A DNA stretch of 19,139 nucleotides from assembly GCA_043812795.1 (NCBI GenBank), contig JBDRLU010000023.1, positions 1 through 19,139 of the forward strand, read 5' to 3'. Below, one piece after another: positions 1 to 7,250 of the stretch (positions are counted from its first letter, which is position 1; each line of letters starts with the position of its first letter). Origin of the DNA: JBDRLU01 sp043812795. Lineage in GTDB: Bacteria; Chloroflexota; Dehalococcoidia; Dehalococcoidales; UBA2162. Below the pieces are notes generated by a model, which saw only the letters and a list, made by a program, of their open reading frames with translations, had not been told where the DNA came from and did not search any database. The translations under genes were made by a program, and so were the position numbers.

Positions 1-17
1 CAGCCCGTAAAGGGAGA

Positions 18-92
18 GCAGTCAAGCTGCACCGCAAACATGGATGACAATGAAGAAGTTATCTCCAGACGAAGATAAAAAGTATTGTCGTC
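18..92 (+). promoter_or_regulatory. Structured 5' leader upstream of the first surface-protein gene
   Basis: Three stems can be drawn by eye. GCAG/CTGC (18-21 with 27-30) closes a short loop. GATGACAAT (43-51) pairs with ATTGTCGTC (84-92) with one G-U wobble, and it encloses a perfect TTATCT/AGATAA hairpin (59-64 with 73-78). The ribosome binding site follows at 113-120. No coding frame explains this stretch. Such leaders can stabilise abundant surface-protein mRNAs or act as regulators, but I do not recognise a known riboswitch class. The promoter would lie left of the window. Confidence 0.4.
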
Positions 93-132
93 ATGGAGTA
101 GCATACTTATATAAGGAGGAAATCAAAGGTCG

Positions 133-3100
133 ATGTTAAAACGAATATCTAAAATATGGGGCGTTGTCTTAACGGTGGTTCTGCTGGCCAGCCTGATGGT
201 GGCTAGTGTCCCCGTGTCAGCCGCTCTTTCCTGGGGTGCCGAGACCGGTTTACCTGGTCTGACGGATAACATTCTGGCCCCCGCCGGCAGTTCCGTTATG
301 GACTTTGCTATCGCCCCGAATAATACTACGGTGTATGCCGTCGATGGCACCGGGATGCGCATCTACAAGTCAACCAATTCCGGCGCCACGTGGTCGGCGC
401 TGACCACGGTGCCGGCGGCTATCGGCACGGCCATTACCAATGTGGCCGTTGCTCCGGACAGCAGCGATGGCTCAGTTGTGGCCGTCGTGGCTGATGGTAA
501 CGAGGTCTATGTCAGCCTCAATGGCGGCACGGACTGGTCGGGCATTAACCCGGCTACTGGTCTGACCAATATCTACTGCATTGATATCTCACCGACGGTA
601 GCCAGCAAGAGGAATCTGGTTGTCGGCGGCGATGATGGTGCTAATGCAGCAGCCGCTTATCTTGACCTGGGTGCCGCCTTACCCGGCTGGACCGAGATTG
701 CCGGCGGTGGCACGGCATGGACGGGGCAGCAGGGTGCGACTGCCGTCAGGGCGGTCAAATTCTCCCCCAACTACGTCTCCGACCGCATGATGCTGGCCGT
801 GACCGAAAACAGCACCACCACTGTCCTTCTCGAAGCCGCCAGCTTCTACTTGACGAAGTGGAATAACCAGGTCGCTGGTTATACCGACTACGACGGGACG
901 AAGAACGTTGTCGTGCTTAGTACAGCGGGCATTGCTCCGCTGCAGATGGCTTCGCTAGTCCTGAAGCCCGATTATTCGGGCGCCGATTCGGCATCTCGTA
1001 TCGCTTACGTCGGTCTTGCCGGTGCTACGGCCAAGGGTGGCATATTCCGCATGACTGACAATGAGTTCAAGTCAATTAAGGGAACAACCAACATCGCCAG
1101 TGTCGACTATGTAGTTGACAAGCTGGTCGCCGGCGGTTTAGATGACAATACCGTCTGGCGTTCGGCGAACCCCTCGGCCAGTTCACCGACCATCACCGCG
1201 GCCGGTACTTTCAAGAGACCGGGTGGCGCGGGTCGTACTCTGGTCGCCTGGGCGAACGACAAGGTCTATGCCGCTACCGCGGGCGATGAAAGTGCCTACG
1301 CCGTATCGGCGGATGACGGCAAGTCCTTCAACGATATCTCCCTTATCGATACCGTCCTCACTAACCTGGAAGACGTCGCTGTCTCCCCGGATGGTGCGAT
1401 AACTTACCTGGTGACTAACGATGGCACCACCACCGCTACTGCTACTATGAATGACATGAGCGTGTGGCGCAACGAAGGTGGCTGGGTGAGAACACTCAGT
1501 GTGCGCATTGACGATGGCACGACTGCCTATGTCAACCATATGGCTCGTATGGCGGGGGATACTCCCGCCGCGCTCTACGTTGCCACCATTGCCGGTCAGA
1601 CCATCTACGCCACTACCGACAAAGGTGAAACAACCTGGTCGCAGCGTTTCGCTGATGTGGCTCTGGTTGACCTGGCCGTTGAGACCGGCAGCACCGGCAC
1701 CATCGTTTACGGCCTGACTGCAGCCGGTTCCGTGGCTAAATCGACCAACGGTGCTTTCTTCTTCGATGCCGCCAAAGTCACCGGCCTGAATGATGGCAAC
1801 ATGATTACCAGTGTGGCCAAGGACCAGCTGGTCGTTGGTGCTAACACCGGCGGCGCAACTGGTGTAGCTTACTCCACGGATGGCAACGCCAACTGGACCA
1901 AGATTACCGCCACCGGCAACTATCCGTTACCAGGGACGAAAGTCTGGGTAACGGCGGATAAAGTGGCCAACGGCGGTTATCTCTACGCTACGTCTGCTAC
2001 CGCTGGTAACTACATTTACCGCTGGAAGATTGACGCGGCGACCGTAGGTTGGAGCCGGATTACTGCTACCGGCGACCTGAACGGTATTAGCGGCAATACT
2101 CCTGCTCATCTCAACTATTCCGGCTGTGGCATTGCTCTGGATGGTAGCGTACTTTACGTAGCTACCCAGAACGGTACCGACACGATGCTTATGCGGACCC
2201 TGGCCCCGACGGCCAGTGACCGCGAGTGGAGCACCATGAACACCACAGCCCTGCTTAACCAGACGCCGAAGGCTCTGGTCGTCTCTACGGGCAAGCTCTG
2301 GGGAGTCAATACCGAGTCTGCCGCTAGCCTGTACAGCTACGAGGATACCCTGGCCAAGTCCGGCCCGACGGCTCAAGGGCCGGTCGACAAGGCTGTCGTT
2401 CCGGTGAACCCGGGTACCGGCCTGCCCAATGATGTGGCCTTCAACTGGAAGCGCATCTCCACGGCGACGGGCTATGAATTGCAGGTCGCTCTTGACAGTG
2501 CCTTTACCCAGCTTGTCCGCAAGGAAAATATTTCCAGCAGCGAATCAACGGTCGTGGCTGTCCTCGGCCCCAATGCCAACGTTGCCACCGGTGTGGGTGG
2601 CTCGGGCACCAACCTGGTGTTCAATGCGGGCACCAACTACTACTGGAGAGTCAGGGCATACCAGTTCACGCTTGCGGGCAGCAACAAAGGCCCCGTCAAT
2701 AGCCCGTTCTCCAAGACAATGAGCTTCAGCATTGCTCCGGCAGTGCCCTTCAGCATCGTTACACCGGCCCTCGGTGCCAGCACCGTCGCTCTTTCGCCGA
2801 CCTTTGCCTGGACGGCGTATTCCGGCGTCGTTGGCTACGAGGTTATGGTCAGTGAAGACCCGACCTTCTCCATCCTGGAGTTCAGCCATAACGTACCGAC
2901 TACGGTCTATAAGGCGGAAGAGGTCTTAGCTTATGATACCACCTACTACTGGAGAGTCAGAGGTATCACGGGCGAGGCTGCGCCGAAGAAAGCCGCTCCC
3001 GGTACCGATTGGGTGAACGGTATCTTCACCACGATGTCAGAGCCCGCTGGGGCAGCACCGCCGCCGGTAGTGGTCACGCAGACCCCGGCGCCGGTCGTGA

Positions 3101-3228
3101 CGGTTAACATACCGCCGCAGGCACCTCCGGTAATTCCGAGCTACCTGCTGTGGGCGATAATCATCATCGGCGCGAGACTGGTTATCGCGGTGATTGTCCT
3201 CATCGTCCGGACCAGACGGGTAGGCTAA
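133..3228 (+). CDS. Secreted Asp-box (BNR) repeat surface protein, S-layer-like, with C-terminal membrane anchor
   Basis: The 1031-residue product starts with a signal peptide (basic MLKR, hydrophobic core, likely cleavage after VSA near residue 30). Roughly residues 50-740 hold degenerate Asp-box repeats such as YKSTNSGATW, VSADDGKSF and YSTDGNANW, the mark of a beta-propeller-like fold. Two fibronectin-III-like domains follow (about 754-860 and 873-970), each with a YYWRVR strand. A Pro-rich stalk (about 975-1003), a membrane helix (about 1004-1025, with an Arg inside it) and the tail RTRRVG end the protein. It is probably an exported structural envelope protein. Asp-box proteins have been proposed as the S-layer of Dehalococcoides, which is the basis for that guess; enzymatic sialidase activity is not supported. 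The ATG is the only sensible start; AAGGAGGA at 113-120 is strong but unusually far upstream (about 12-13 bases). The gene at 9562-12591 is a paralogue. Confidence 0.85.
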   Translation: MLKRISKIWGVVLTVVLLASLMVASVPVSAALSWGAETGLPGLTDNILAPAGSSVMDFAIAPNNTTVYAVDGTGMRIYKSTNSGATWSALTTVPAAIGTAITNVAVAPDSSDGSVVAVVADGNEVYVSLNGGTDWSGINPATGLTNIYCIDISPTVASKRNLVVGGDDGANAAAAYLDLGAALPGWTEIAGGGTAWTGQQGATAVRAVKFSPNYVSDRMMLAVTENSTTTVLLEAASFYLTKWNNQVAGYTDYDGTKNVVVLSTAGIAPLQMASLVLKPDYSGADSASRIAYVGLAGATAKGGIFRMTDNEFKSIKGTTNIASVDYVVDKLVAGGLDDNTVWRSANPSASSPTITAAGTFKRPGGAGRTLVAWANDKVYAATAGDESAYAVSADDGKSFNDISLIDTVLTNLEDVAVSPDGAITYLVTNDGTTTATATMNDMSVWRNEGGWVRTLSVRIDDGTTAYVNHMARMAGDTPAALYVATIAGQTIYATTDKGETTWSQRFADVALVDLAVETGSTGTIVYGLTAAGSVAKSTNGAFFFDAAKVTGLNDGNMITSVAKDQLVVGANTGGATGVAYSTDGNANWTKITATGNYPLPGTKVWVTADKVANGGYLYATSATAGNYIYRWKIDAATVGWSRITATGDLNGISGNTPAHLNYSGCGIALDGSVLYVATQNGTDTMLMRTLAPTASDREWSTMNTTALLNQTPKALVVSTGKLWGVNTESAASLYSYEDTLAKSGPTAQGPVDKAVVPVNPGTGLPNDVAFNWKRISTATGYELQVALDSAFTQLVRKENISSSESTVVAVLGPNANVATGVGGSGTNLVFNAGTNYYWRVRAYQFTLAGSNKGPVNSPFSKTMSFSIAPAVPFSIVTPALGASTVALSPTFAWTAYSGVVGYEVMVSEDPTFSILEFSHNVPTTVYKAEEVLAYDTTYYWRVRGITGEAAPKKAAPGTDWVNGIFTTMSEPAGAAPPPVVVTQTPAPVVTVNIPPQAPPVIPSYLLWAIIIIGARLVIAVIVLIVRTRRVG

Positions 3229-3272
3229 ACCTTACTACTGGTTCCCGATGATGGGTACCTGACCCGGATTGA

Positions 3273-3308
3273 AAAGGGGGGTGCGATAAGCACCCCCCTT
3301 TCTTATTA
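3273..3308 (+). terminator. Strong intrinsic terminator after the first surface-protein gene
   Basis: A perfect 12-bp stem (AAAGGGGGGTGC at 3273-3284 with GCACCCCCCTTT at 3290-3301) closes a five-base loop (GATAA) and runs into a T-rich tail, CTTATT. It begins about 45 bases after the stop codon. This is a textbook rho-independent terminator and should isolate the surface-protein gene from the genes downstream. Confidence 0.9.
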
Positions 3309-3319
3309 CCCCGTTACTG

Positions 3320-3429
3320 TGTCATTGCGAGGAACACATTCGCTTCGCTCAGTGTAAACTAAGTGACGAAGCAATCCCGTCCGATTCTATGGGATTGCCA
3401 CGTCCTTCCTCGAAGGACTCGCAATGACA
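3320..3429. repeat. Palindromic intergenic repeat with GTCATTGCGAG ends
   Basis: Perfect 12-bp terminal inverted repeats, TGTCATTGCGAG (3320-3331) and CTCGCAATGACA (3418-3429), enclose a second perfect inverted pair, GCAATCCC (3371-3378) with GGGATTGC (3391-3398). There is no coding capacity. The GTCATTGCGAG-type palindrome resembles a dispersed intergenic repeat I know from several uncultured and environmental bacteria, probably MITE- or REP-like. No clear target duplication is visible. Confidence 0.75.
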
Positions 3430-3443
3430 GGTAGAGTTGCTAG

Positions 3444-3470
3444 AAGAGGGCTGAAGCCCTCTTGTTCTTA
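3444..3470 (+). terminator. Second terminator-like hairpin
   Basis: AAGAGGGC (3444-3451) pairs with GCCCTCTT (3456-3463) around a four-base loop, followed by GTTCTTATTT. It could be a backup terminator for transcripts from the left. It could also be the edge of one of the neighbouring repeats, so the call is moderate. Confidence 0.5.
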
Positions 3471-3480
3471 TTTCTCCTCG

Positions 3481-3623
3481 CCTTTTAGAAGCCTTGCCCT
3501 AAAAGTAACTAGATTAATGTCATTCTGAGCGTAGCGAAGAATCCGCCTCATCCCACTCCAAGAACGGATTCTTCGTCGTTTCACTCCTCAGAATGACTTT
3601 TGAGGCAAGGCTCCTTTTAGAAG
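3481..3623. mobile_element. MITE-like palindromic element flanked by a direct repeat
   Basis: CCTTTTAGAAG occurs as a perfect 11-bp direct repeat at 3481-3491 and 3613-3623. Between the copies lies a nested palindrome: outer arms AGCCTTGCC (3490-3498) and GGCAAGGCT (3604-3612), then GTCATTCTGAG (3519-3529) with CTCAGAATGAC (3587-3597), then CGAAGAATCCG (3535-3545) with CGGATTCTTCG (3565-3575). All three pairs are perfect. The direct repeat looks like a target-site duplication of 9 to 11 bp (the last AG may belong to the inverted repeat). There is no transposase, so it would need a helper in trans. The flank at 3621-3641 is a GGGGGTCAGGGGGTGAGG-type sequence, so the insertion seems to sit inside an older repeat. 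I see nothing more in 3642-3695. Confidence 0.65.
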
Positions 3624-3695
3624 AGGGGGTCAGGGGGTGAGGTCGAACTTAAAGAAAAAACCAACCAGATGCAAACAGGACCAACCAAATCGCTA

Positions 3696-3738
3696 TTATC
3701 GTCACTGAATTCAGTGTGCTATAATAACTGAATTAGTT
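3696..3738 (+). promoter_or_regulatory. Candidate promoter with paired palindromic operator sites
   Basis: TATAAT at 3720-3725 is a perfect -10 box. Only a weak -35 (TTATCG, 3696-3701, 18-bp spacer) can be found. A perfect 14-bp palindrome, CACTGAATTCAGTG (3703-3716), fills the spacer, and a second AACT-GAATT-AGTT palindrome (3726-3738) covers the expected start of transcription. Both share ACTGAATT, 23 bp apart, about two helical turns. A poor -35 with sites over the spacer and start suggests a regulated promoter for the lipoprotein and MBOAT genes. Confidence 0.5.
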
Positions 3739-3755
3739 CACTTTGTGTGCTGATA

Positions 3756-5177
3756 ATGAAGCGCCGTTTACTGTTAGTATTAGTCCTGGTCCTTTTTGTC
3801 CTGCCTGCCTGCAGCCGACCTGCTCCCGCTCTTAGCCCCGGCCCAGACTCGACGCCGACGCCCACCCCGGAAAAGCCGGTATCGGCGGCGCCCGGAACGC
3901 AGGCCGCTCCCTTGCGGATATATCCTGAAGTTATTCTGGGAAAAGACAACTGGCTCTTTTTCGGCGACCCGATTAATGAGCTCATGCGTAACGGCGGTCT
4001 GAATGATAATGAAATAGACCGGATGGTGAAGGAGCTGGTCGGTATCAGCGATAGTCTGGAACAGCGGGGTATCGCCTTTTTGTTTCTCCTGGTGCCGGAC
4101 AAATACCTTATCTACCCGGAGTTTATGCCCGATGTATATCGTGAGGCCGATGTCCCCTCATCTTACGACCGTTTGAGCGAAGCCCTGAGCCAGTCCGGTA
4201 TCGATTTCATCGATGCCAAGACACTCCTGCTGGAAAAGAAGGAGGAGACCCCGTATCGGCTCTATTACCTGCGCGACCAGAACTGGAATGAGCTGGGCAA
4301 TTTCTACGTCATGCAGGAGATTCTCGCCTATCTCGACCGGAAGTATCCCGTGCCTGAGTTCCAATTGCTGTCCGTCGATACTTCAGAAACACGCATCAGT
4401 GACGGGCCGGAGGCGAACGATTTAAACGATATTATCAAGAACCTTTCGCCGTGGCAGGAAAGGGGAGCGCCCGAACCGGTCTATAACCTCTCCCCGGAAC
4501 CACAGGCCCCGCCCGTATTATGGTATGGGACTTGCTTCAGCCCGGAGGTGATTAATATGATGCAGGACGGTTGGCCGAGTGCGATAACCTACTGCTCCTT
4601 GTGGGAGCAATATGGCTTCCCTCTTTCGTTACGCTACGACATCGACCACCGGCTGACCGACCAGAAGGTTGTCATTTTCGAGATGGACGAACACTATCGC
4701 CAGGAGTTGAGCCAGACATTAGTTCCCGAACCACCCACGATGGACCTTACCCCGTTTACCCGGGCCTACGATTGGCCGGCGGACACGTTTTTGCGGAACT
4801 GGGCACCAGAAAGTGAATACAACATCCAGGAAGAGAATGCTTTGGTATCCGTCACGGCGGATGAGCCGAATACATCCCTGTCTTTTCTCAGCACGGCCCG
4901 ACTCCGTCTGGATTCAGGGCAACAATATTACCTCGTCGTTAAGGTTACTTCGCCCGGTGTTGCCGGCCTGCTGGTTGACTTCTCCAAAACAACGAAGGGA
5001 GACTACGCTGCGAACGGACGGCGGGCACGGTATCTTTATGAAGGAGAAAATACACTTGTCTTCGAGTTTCCCGACCCGGCGACATGGGGCACAGTTAAGA
5101 GCATTCGTCTCCACCTCGGGGAAAAGACCGGCGTATTTGGTATTTCGCAGGTGGCGATTTATGCCCGGTCTAAATAG
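3756..5177 (+). CDS. AlgJ/AlgX-like SGNH-type lipoprotein with altered catalytic motifs
   Basis: The predicted product is a 473-residue lipoprotein: MKRR, a hydrophobic core and the lipobox LPAC, then a Pro/Thr-rich linker. Residues of about 55-320 match the AlgJ/AlgX/DHHW acyltransferase family through GKDNWLFFG, the VPDK..IYPE segment, YYLRDQNWNELG and VVIFEMDEHY. In that family an Asp-x-His motif and a GDS-type serine form the catalytic site. Here the first reads DQN and the likely serine motif reads GTCF, so His is replaced by Asn and Ser possibly by Cys. The last ~125 residues look like a beta-sandwich, perhaps carbohydrate binding. It precedes the MBOAT gene by 83 bp, the usual pairing for O-acetylation of an exported glycan. 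ATG 3756 was chosen over the in-frame GTG at 3747 because it gives a normal lipoprotein signal; neither has a clear Shine-Dalgarno. It may be inactive, a binding partner, or use a Cys nucleophile. Confidence 0.75.
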   Translation: MKRRLLLVLVLVLFVLPACSRPAPALSPGPDSTPTPTPEKPVSAAPGTQAAPLRIYPEVILGKDNWLFFGDPINELMRNGGLNDNEIDRMVKELVGISDSLEQRGIAFLFLLVPDKYLIYPEFMPDVYREADVPSSYDRLSEALSQSGIDFIDAKTLLLEKKEETPYRLYYLRDQNWNELGNFYVMQEILAYLDRKYPVPEFQLLSVDTSETRISDGPEANDLNDIIKNLSPWQERGAPEPVYNLSPEPQAPPVLWYGTCFSPEVINMMQDGWPSAITYCSLWEQYGFPLSLRYDIDHRLTDQKVVIFEMDEHYRQELSQTLVPEPPTMDLTPFTRAYDWPADTFLRNWAPESEYNIQEENALVSVTADEPNTSLSFLSTARLRLDSGQQYYLVVKVTSPGVAGLLVDFSKTTKGDYAANGRRARYLYEGENTLVFEFPDPATWGTVKSIRLHLGEKTGVFGISQVAIYARSK

Positions 5178-5260
5178 CGACTGCATAAAATATACGTTCT
5201 TTGTCATTAATAGTGGCATTTAGTAACTGAAAAATAAATTAAGAAAACGGTCTGGGACTT

Positions 5261-6682
5261 ATGGCATTCAGTTCGACAACGTTTCTCTTTGCGTTTCTGC
5301 CCGCATTCCTTATCATTTACTATGCTATTCCGCAAAGGCTGAGCCGAATCCGTAACCTGTTCATCCTTATCGCCAGTTACCTGTTTTATAGCTGGGGTGC
5401 CCCCAGCTTCGTGCCATTGCTTTTCCTGGCAACGGTCGCCGACTATGTCCTGGGCTTGCTTCTGGTAAAGACAAGCCGGAAAAAGCTGGTCATGGTCATT
5501 GCCCTTGCCATTAATCTCGGCCTGCTCGGTTACTTTAAGTACGCGAATTTTTTTGTTGGGGAAATTTCACGGACTCTGTCCGTCTTCGGCTTCGACTCTC
5601 TCGTCTGGACACAAATTGCCCTCCCCCTCGGTATCTCCTTCTTTACTTTTCAGAAGATGAGCTACATTATTGACGTGTATCGGGGGATTAGTGCCCCGCA
5701 GCGCGATTTCATTGCCTTTGCCCTGTATGTGGCCCTTTTCCCGAAACTCCTCGCCGGCCCGATTGCCCAATACCACGACGTATCCGAGCAGTTTATCACC
5801 AGGGAACATACCATCGGGAAAATGTACGGGGGGCTGGTCAGGTTTAGCTATGGCCTGGGGAAAAAAGTGCTGATTGCGGATACGATTGGAGTGATTGCCG
5901 ATGAGGTGTTCCAGCTTTCATCCAACGGCCTGACGATGCCGGTCGCCTGGCTTGGCATCCTGTGCTACACTTTCCAGATTTACTTTGACTTTGCCGGTTA
6001 TTCGGATATGGCTATCGGCCTCGGCCAGATGCTCGGCTTCCGTCTGCCCGAAAACTTCAATGCCCCTTACATTGCCACCAGCATCCGTGATTTCTGGCGC
6101 CGGTGGCACATGTCGCTGACGGACTGGTTGCGCAATTACCTTTATATCCCGCTTGGCGGTAACCGGGTACCCAGAGCCAGGACTTTCCTTAACCTCTGGA
6201 TAGTCTTCCTCCTGACCGGTCTGTGGCACGGCGCTGCCTGGACGTTTATCGGCTGGGGCGCTTATCACGGGGCGTTGCTTACCGTGGGGAGAGTGTTGCC
6301 GGTAAAATTGACCCGCAAAGTCCCCGAAGCGTTATTACTTCTCGGAACGTTCCTTCTCGTCCTTATCGGCTGGGTGTTTTTCCGCTCGGATACCATCCTC
6401 CATGCGTTCAGTTACATCGGGGCAATGTTCCACCTCGGGACATTCTCCTCGACCGGAGACATTCCCTTTCTTATTAACAGCAAAGGGTGGTTCTTTCTGG
6501 CTGCCGCCGCCGTAATTAGCTTCTTCCCTTATCTGGCCGAACGGTTCTCGCTTATCGGGCGGCTGACTCGCTCGATACCAGTAGGCTACTTTAGCGGGGC
6601 GATGGCGATTATTATTCTAATCTATTCGGTAATTACTCTGTCCGGAGTAACTTATAGTCCGTTTATCTATTTCCGTTTTTAG
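5261..6682 (+). CDS. MBOAT-family O-acyltransferase (AlgI-like)
   Basis: This 473-residue polytopic membrane protein has the normal AlgI length. Family signatures are clear: LPLGISFFTFQKMSYIIDVY (about 121-140), FPKLLAGPI (160-168), the YFDFAGYSDMAIG segment (241-253), FWRRWHMSLTDWLRNYLYIP (278-297) and LTGLWHGAAWTFIGWGAYHG (318-337). His323 in LWHG is the expected catalytic histidine, and His336 is also conserved in the family. The enzyme passes acyl groups, usually acetyl, across the membrane to a periplasmic or surface partner that modifies a polysaccharide. It follows the AlgJ-like lipoprotein and precedes an AlgJ-like remnant. The start has only a weak GGGA (5254-5257) upstream. The acceptor glycan is unknown; no alginate synthesis genes are in the window. 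Confidence 0.93.
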   Translation: MAFSSTTFLFAFLPAFLIIYYAIPQRLSRIRNLFILIASYLFYSWGAPSFVPLLFLATVADYVLGLLLVKTSRKKLVMVIALAINLGLLGYFKYANFFVGEISRTLSVFGFDSLVWTQIALPLGISFFTFQKMSYIIDVYRGISAPQRDFIAFALYVALFPKLLAGPIAQYHDVSEQFITREHTIGKMYGGLVRFSYGLGKKVLIADTIGVIADEVFQLSSNGLTMPVAWLGILCYTFQIYFDFAGYSDMAIGLGQMLGFRLPENFNAPYIATSIRDFWRRWHMSLTDWLRNYLYIPLGGNRVPRARTFLNLWIVFLLTGLWHGAAWTFIGWGAYHGALLTVGRVLPVKLTRKVPEALLLLGTFLLVLIGWVFFRSDTILHAFSYIGAMFHLGTFSSTGDIPFLINSKGWFFLAAAAVISFFPYLAERFSLIGRLTRSIPVGYFSGAMAIIILIYSVITLSGVTYSPFIYFRF

Positions 6683-6703
6683 TATGACAGGAGACTAAAA
6701 AGT

Positions 6704-6979
6704 ATGAAAAACCGGCGATATCAGGTTATGCTAACCGCCATATTTCTGTTCTTAATTCTATTACCCCCTTTTGAGCAGATTACAGGGATAATACCTGAGC
6801 CTCGTCTCATTGAGAAGCGGCAACTCACGCCGATGCCCAGCGTGGTGCTGGACTCTTTTCTCTTCGGGGAGTTCCAGACGCAGTTTGATGCCTACATGAA
6901 CGATAACTTCGGCTTCCGAGCTTTAATGGTGATGATGAATAATCAAATCAACGTCATGGTTTTTCATGTTACCCGCTGA
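6704..6979 (+). pseudogene. 3'-truncated AlgJ/DHHW-like protein (N-terminal part only)
   Basis: The 91-residue frame has a good ribosome binding site (AGGAGA, 6689-6694, nine bases upstream) and a membrane anchor (about residues 7-24). It then shows the typical N-terminal module of AlgJ/DHHW-family proteins: PEPRLIEKRQLTPMP and FQTQFDAYMNDNFGFRALM. In full-length relatives this module leads into a GKDGWLF segment and the catalytic domain. Here a TGA ends the frame soon after VMVFHVTR, and none of the frames I read beyond it continues the family. The gene is therefore truncated, although it is still translatable and lies 21 bp behind the MBOAT gene. A small functional anchor protein is the alternative. 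Confidence 0.7.
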
Positions 6980-7029
6980 GAGGTAACGGGTTTATCTCAA
7001 GGAATGCTAGTAGTCCCCCAACTGACTCT

Positions 7030-7203
7030 TCAATCCTTTATCGTTTCTTCCGCCTTAGTAATTCTCATTACTTTGGTTACACTCTTGCGTGCCTGCTTGT
7101 AGTATTTTCGGACAAAATCGGAGTATTCTTTCGGTTCCTCCTGGTGAAGAATAGCTAGTTGTCCGTCAAGCTAGTCCCAATTGTCTTGCAGGTACACTGG
7201 TAT
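7030..7203 (-). pseudogene. Coding relic on the minus strand with in-frame stops
   Basis: Reading the minus strand from 7170 to 7030 gives 46 sense codons ending in TGA, with the protein-like sequences LDGQLAILHQEEPKEY and ARKSVTKVMRITKAEETIKD. Upstream in the same frame is YLQDNWD, then a TAG (7171-7173) directly before LDGQ, and a TGA at 7204-7206 further up. There is no ATG, GTG or TTG at the head of the 46-codon stretch. The amphipathic, charged composition looks like a decayed small gene rather than chance sequence, but I do not recognise the family. It occupies most of the gap 6980-7250, next to the truncated AlgJ-like gene, so both may result from one rearrangement. Confidence 0.4.
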
Positions 7204-7209
7204 TCACTG

Positions 7210-7242
7210 TGGTAGAATATATTGAACCCGGTTGAGTAGGAG
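7210..7242 (+). promoter_or_regulatory. Extended -10 promoter and ribosome binding site of the DPM1-GtrA gene
   Basis: TGGTAGAAT (7210-7218) fits an extended -10 element (TG-N-TAGAAT). No convincing -35 lies 16-18 bp upstream, which is tolerated in extended -10 promoters. The ribosome binding site TAGGAG (7237-7242) sits eight bases before the TTG start and is what fixes that start. Confidence 0.4.
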
Positions 7243-7250
7243 ACTTCTCG

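Noticed and set aside
18..92. A cyclic-di-GMP riboswitch upstream of the first surface-protein gene
   Set aside because: A GCAAAC fragment recalls that class, but the conserved core and tetraloop-receptor parts are not found.
85..113. TTGTCG-N17-TATATA as promoter of the first surface-protein gene
   Set aside because: Transcription would begin near 120, after the strong ribosome binding site at 113-120, which would then be useless.
1927..2376. Minus-strand 149-codon open frame inside the first surface-protein gene, and similar frames elsewhere
   Set aside because: They lie opposite clear genes, have no ribosome binding sites or recognisable domains, and are by-products of the codon bias of the real genes.
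133..3228. Sialidase or photosystem assembly factor (Ycf48) function for the Asp-box proteins
   Set aside because: Asp-box repeats alone mark a fold. No catalytic residues of sialidases are evident, and the anchor and fibronectin-like domains point to a structural surface protein.
6968..6996. GTTACC/GGTAAC hairpin as a terminator after the truncated AlgJ-like gene
   Set aside because: Two overlapping weak stems compete and no T-tract follows, so it is not a convincing terminator.
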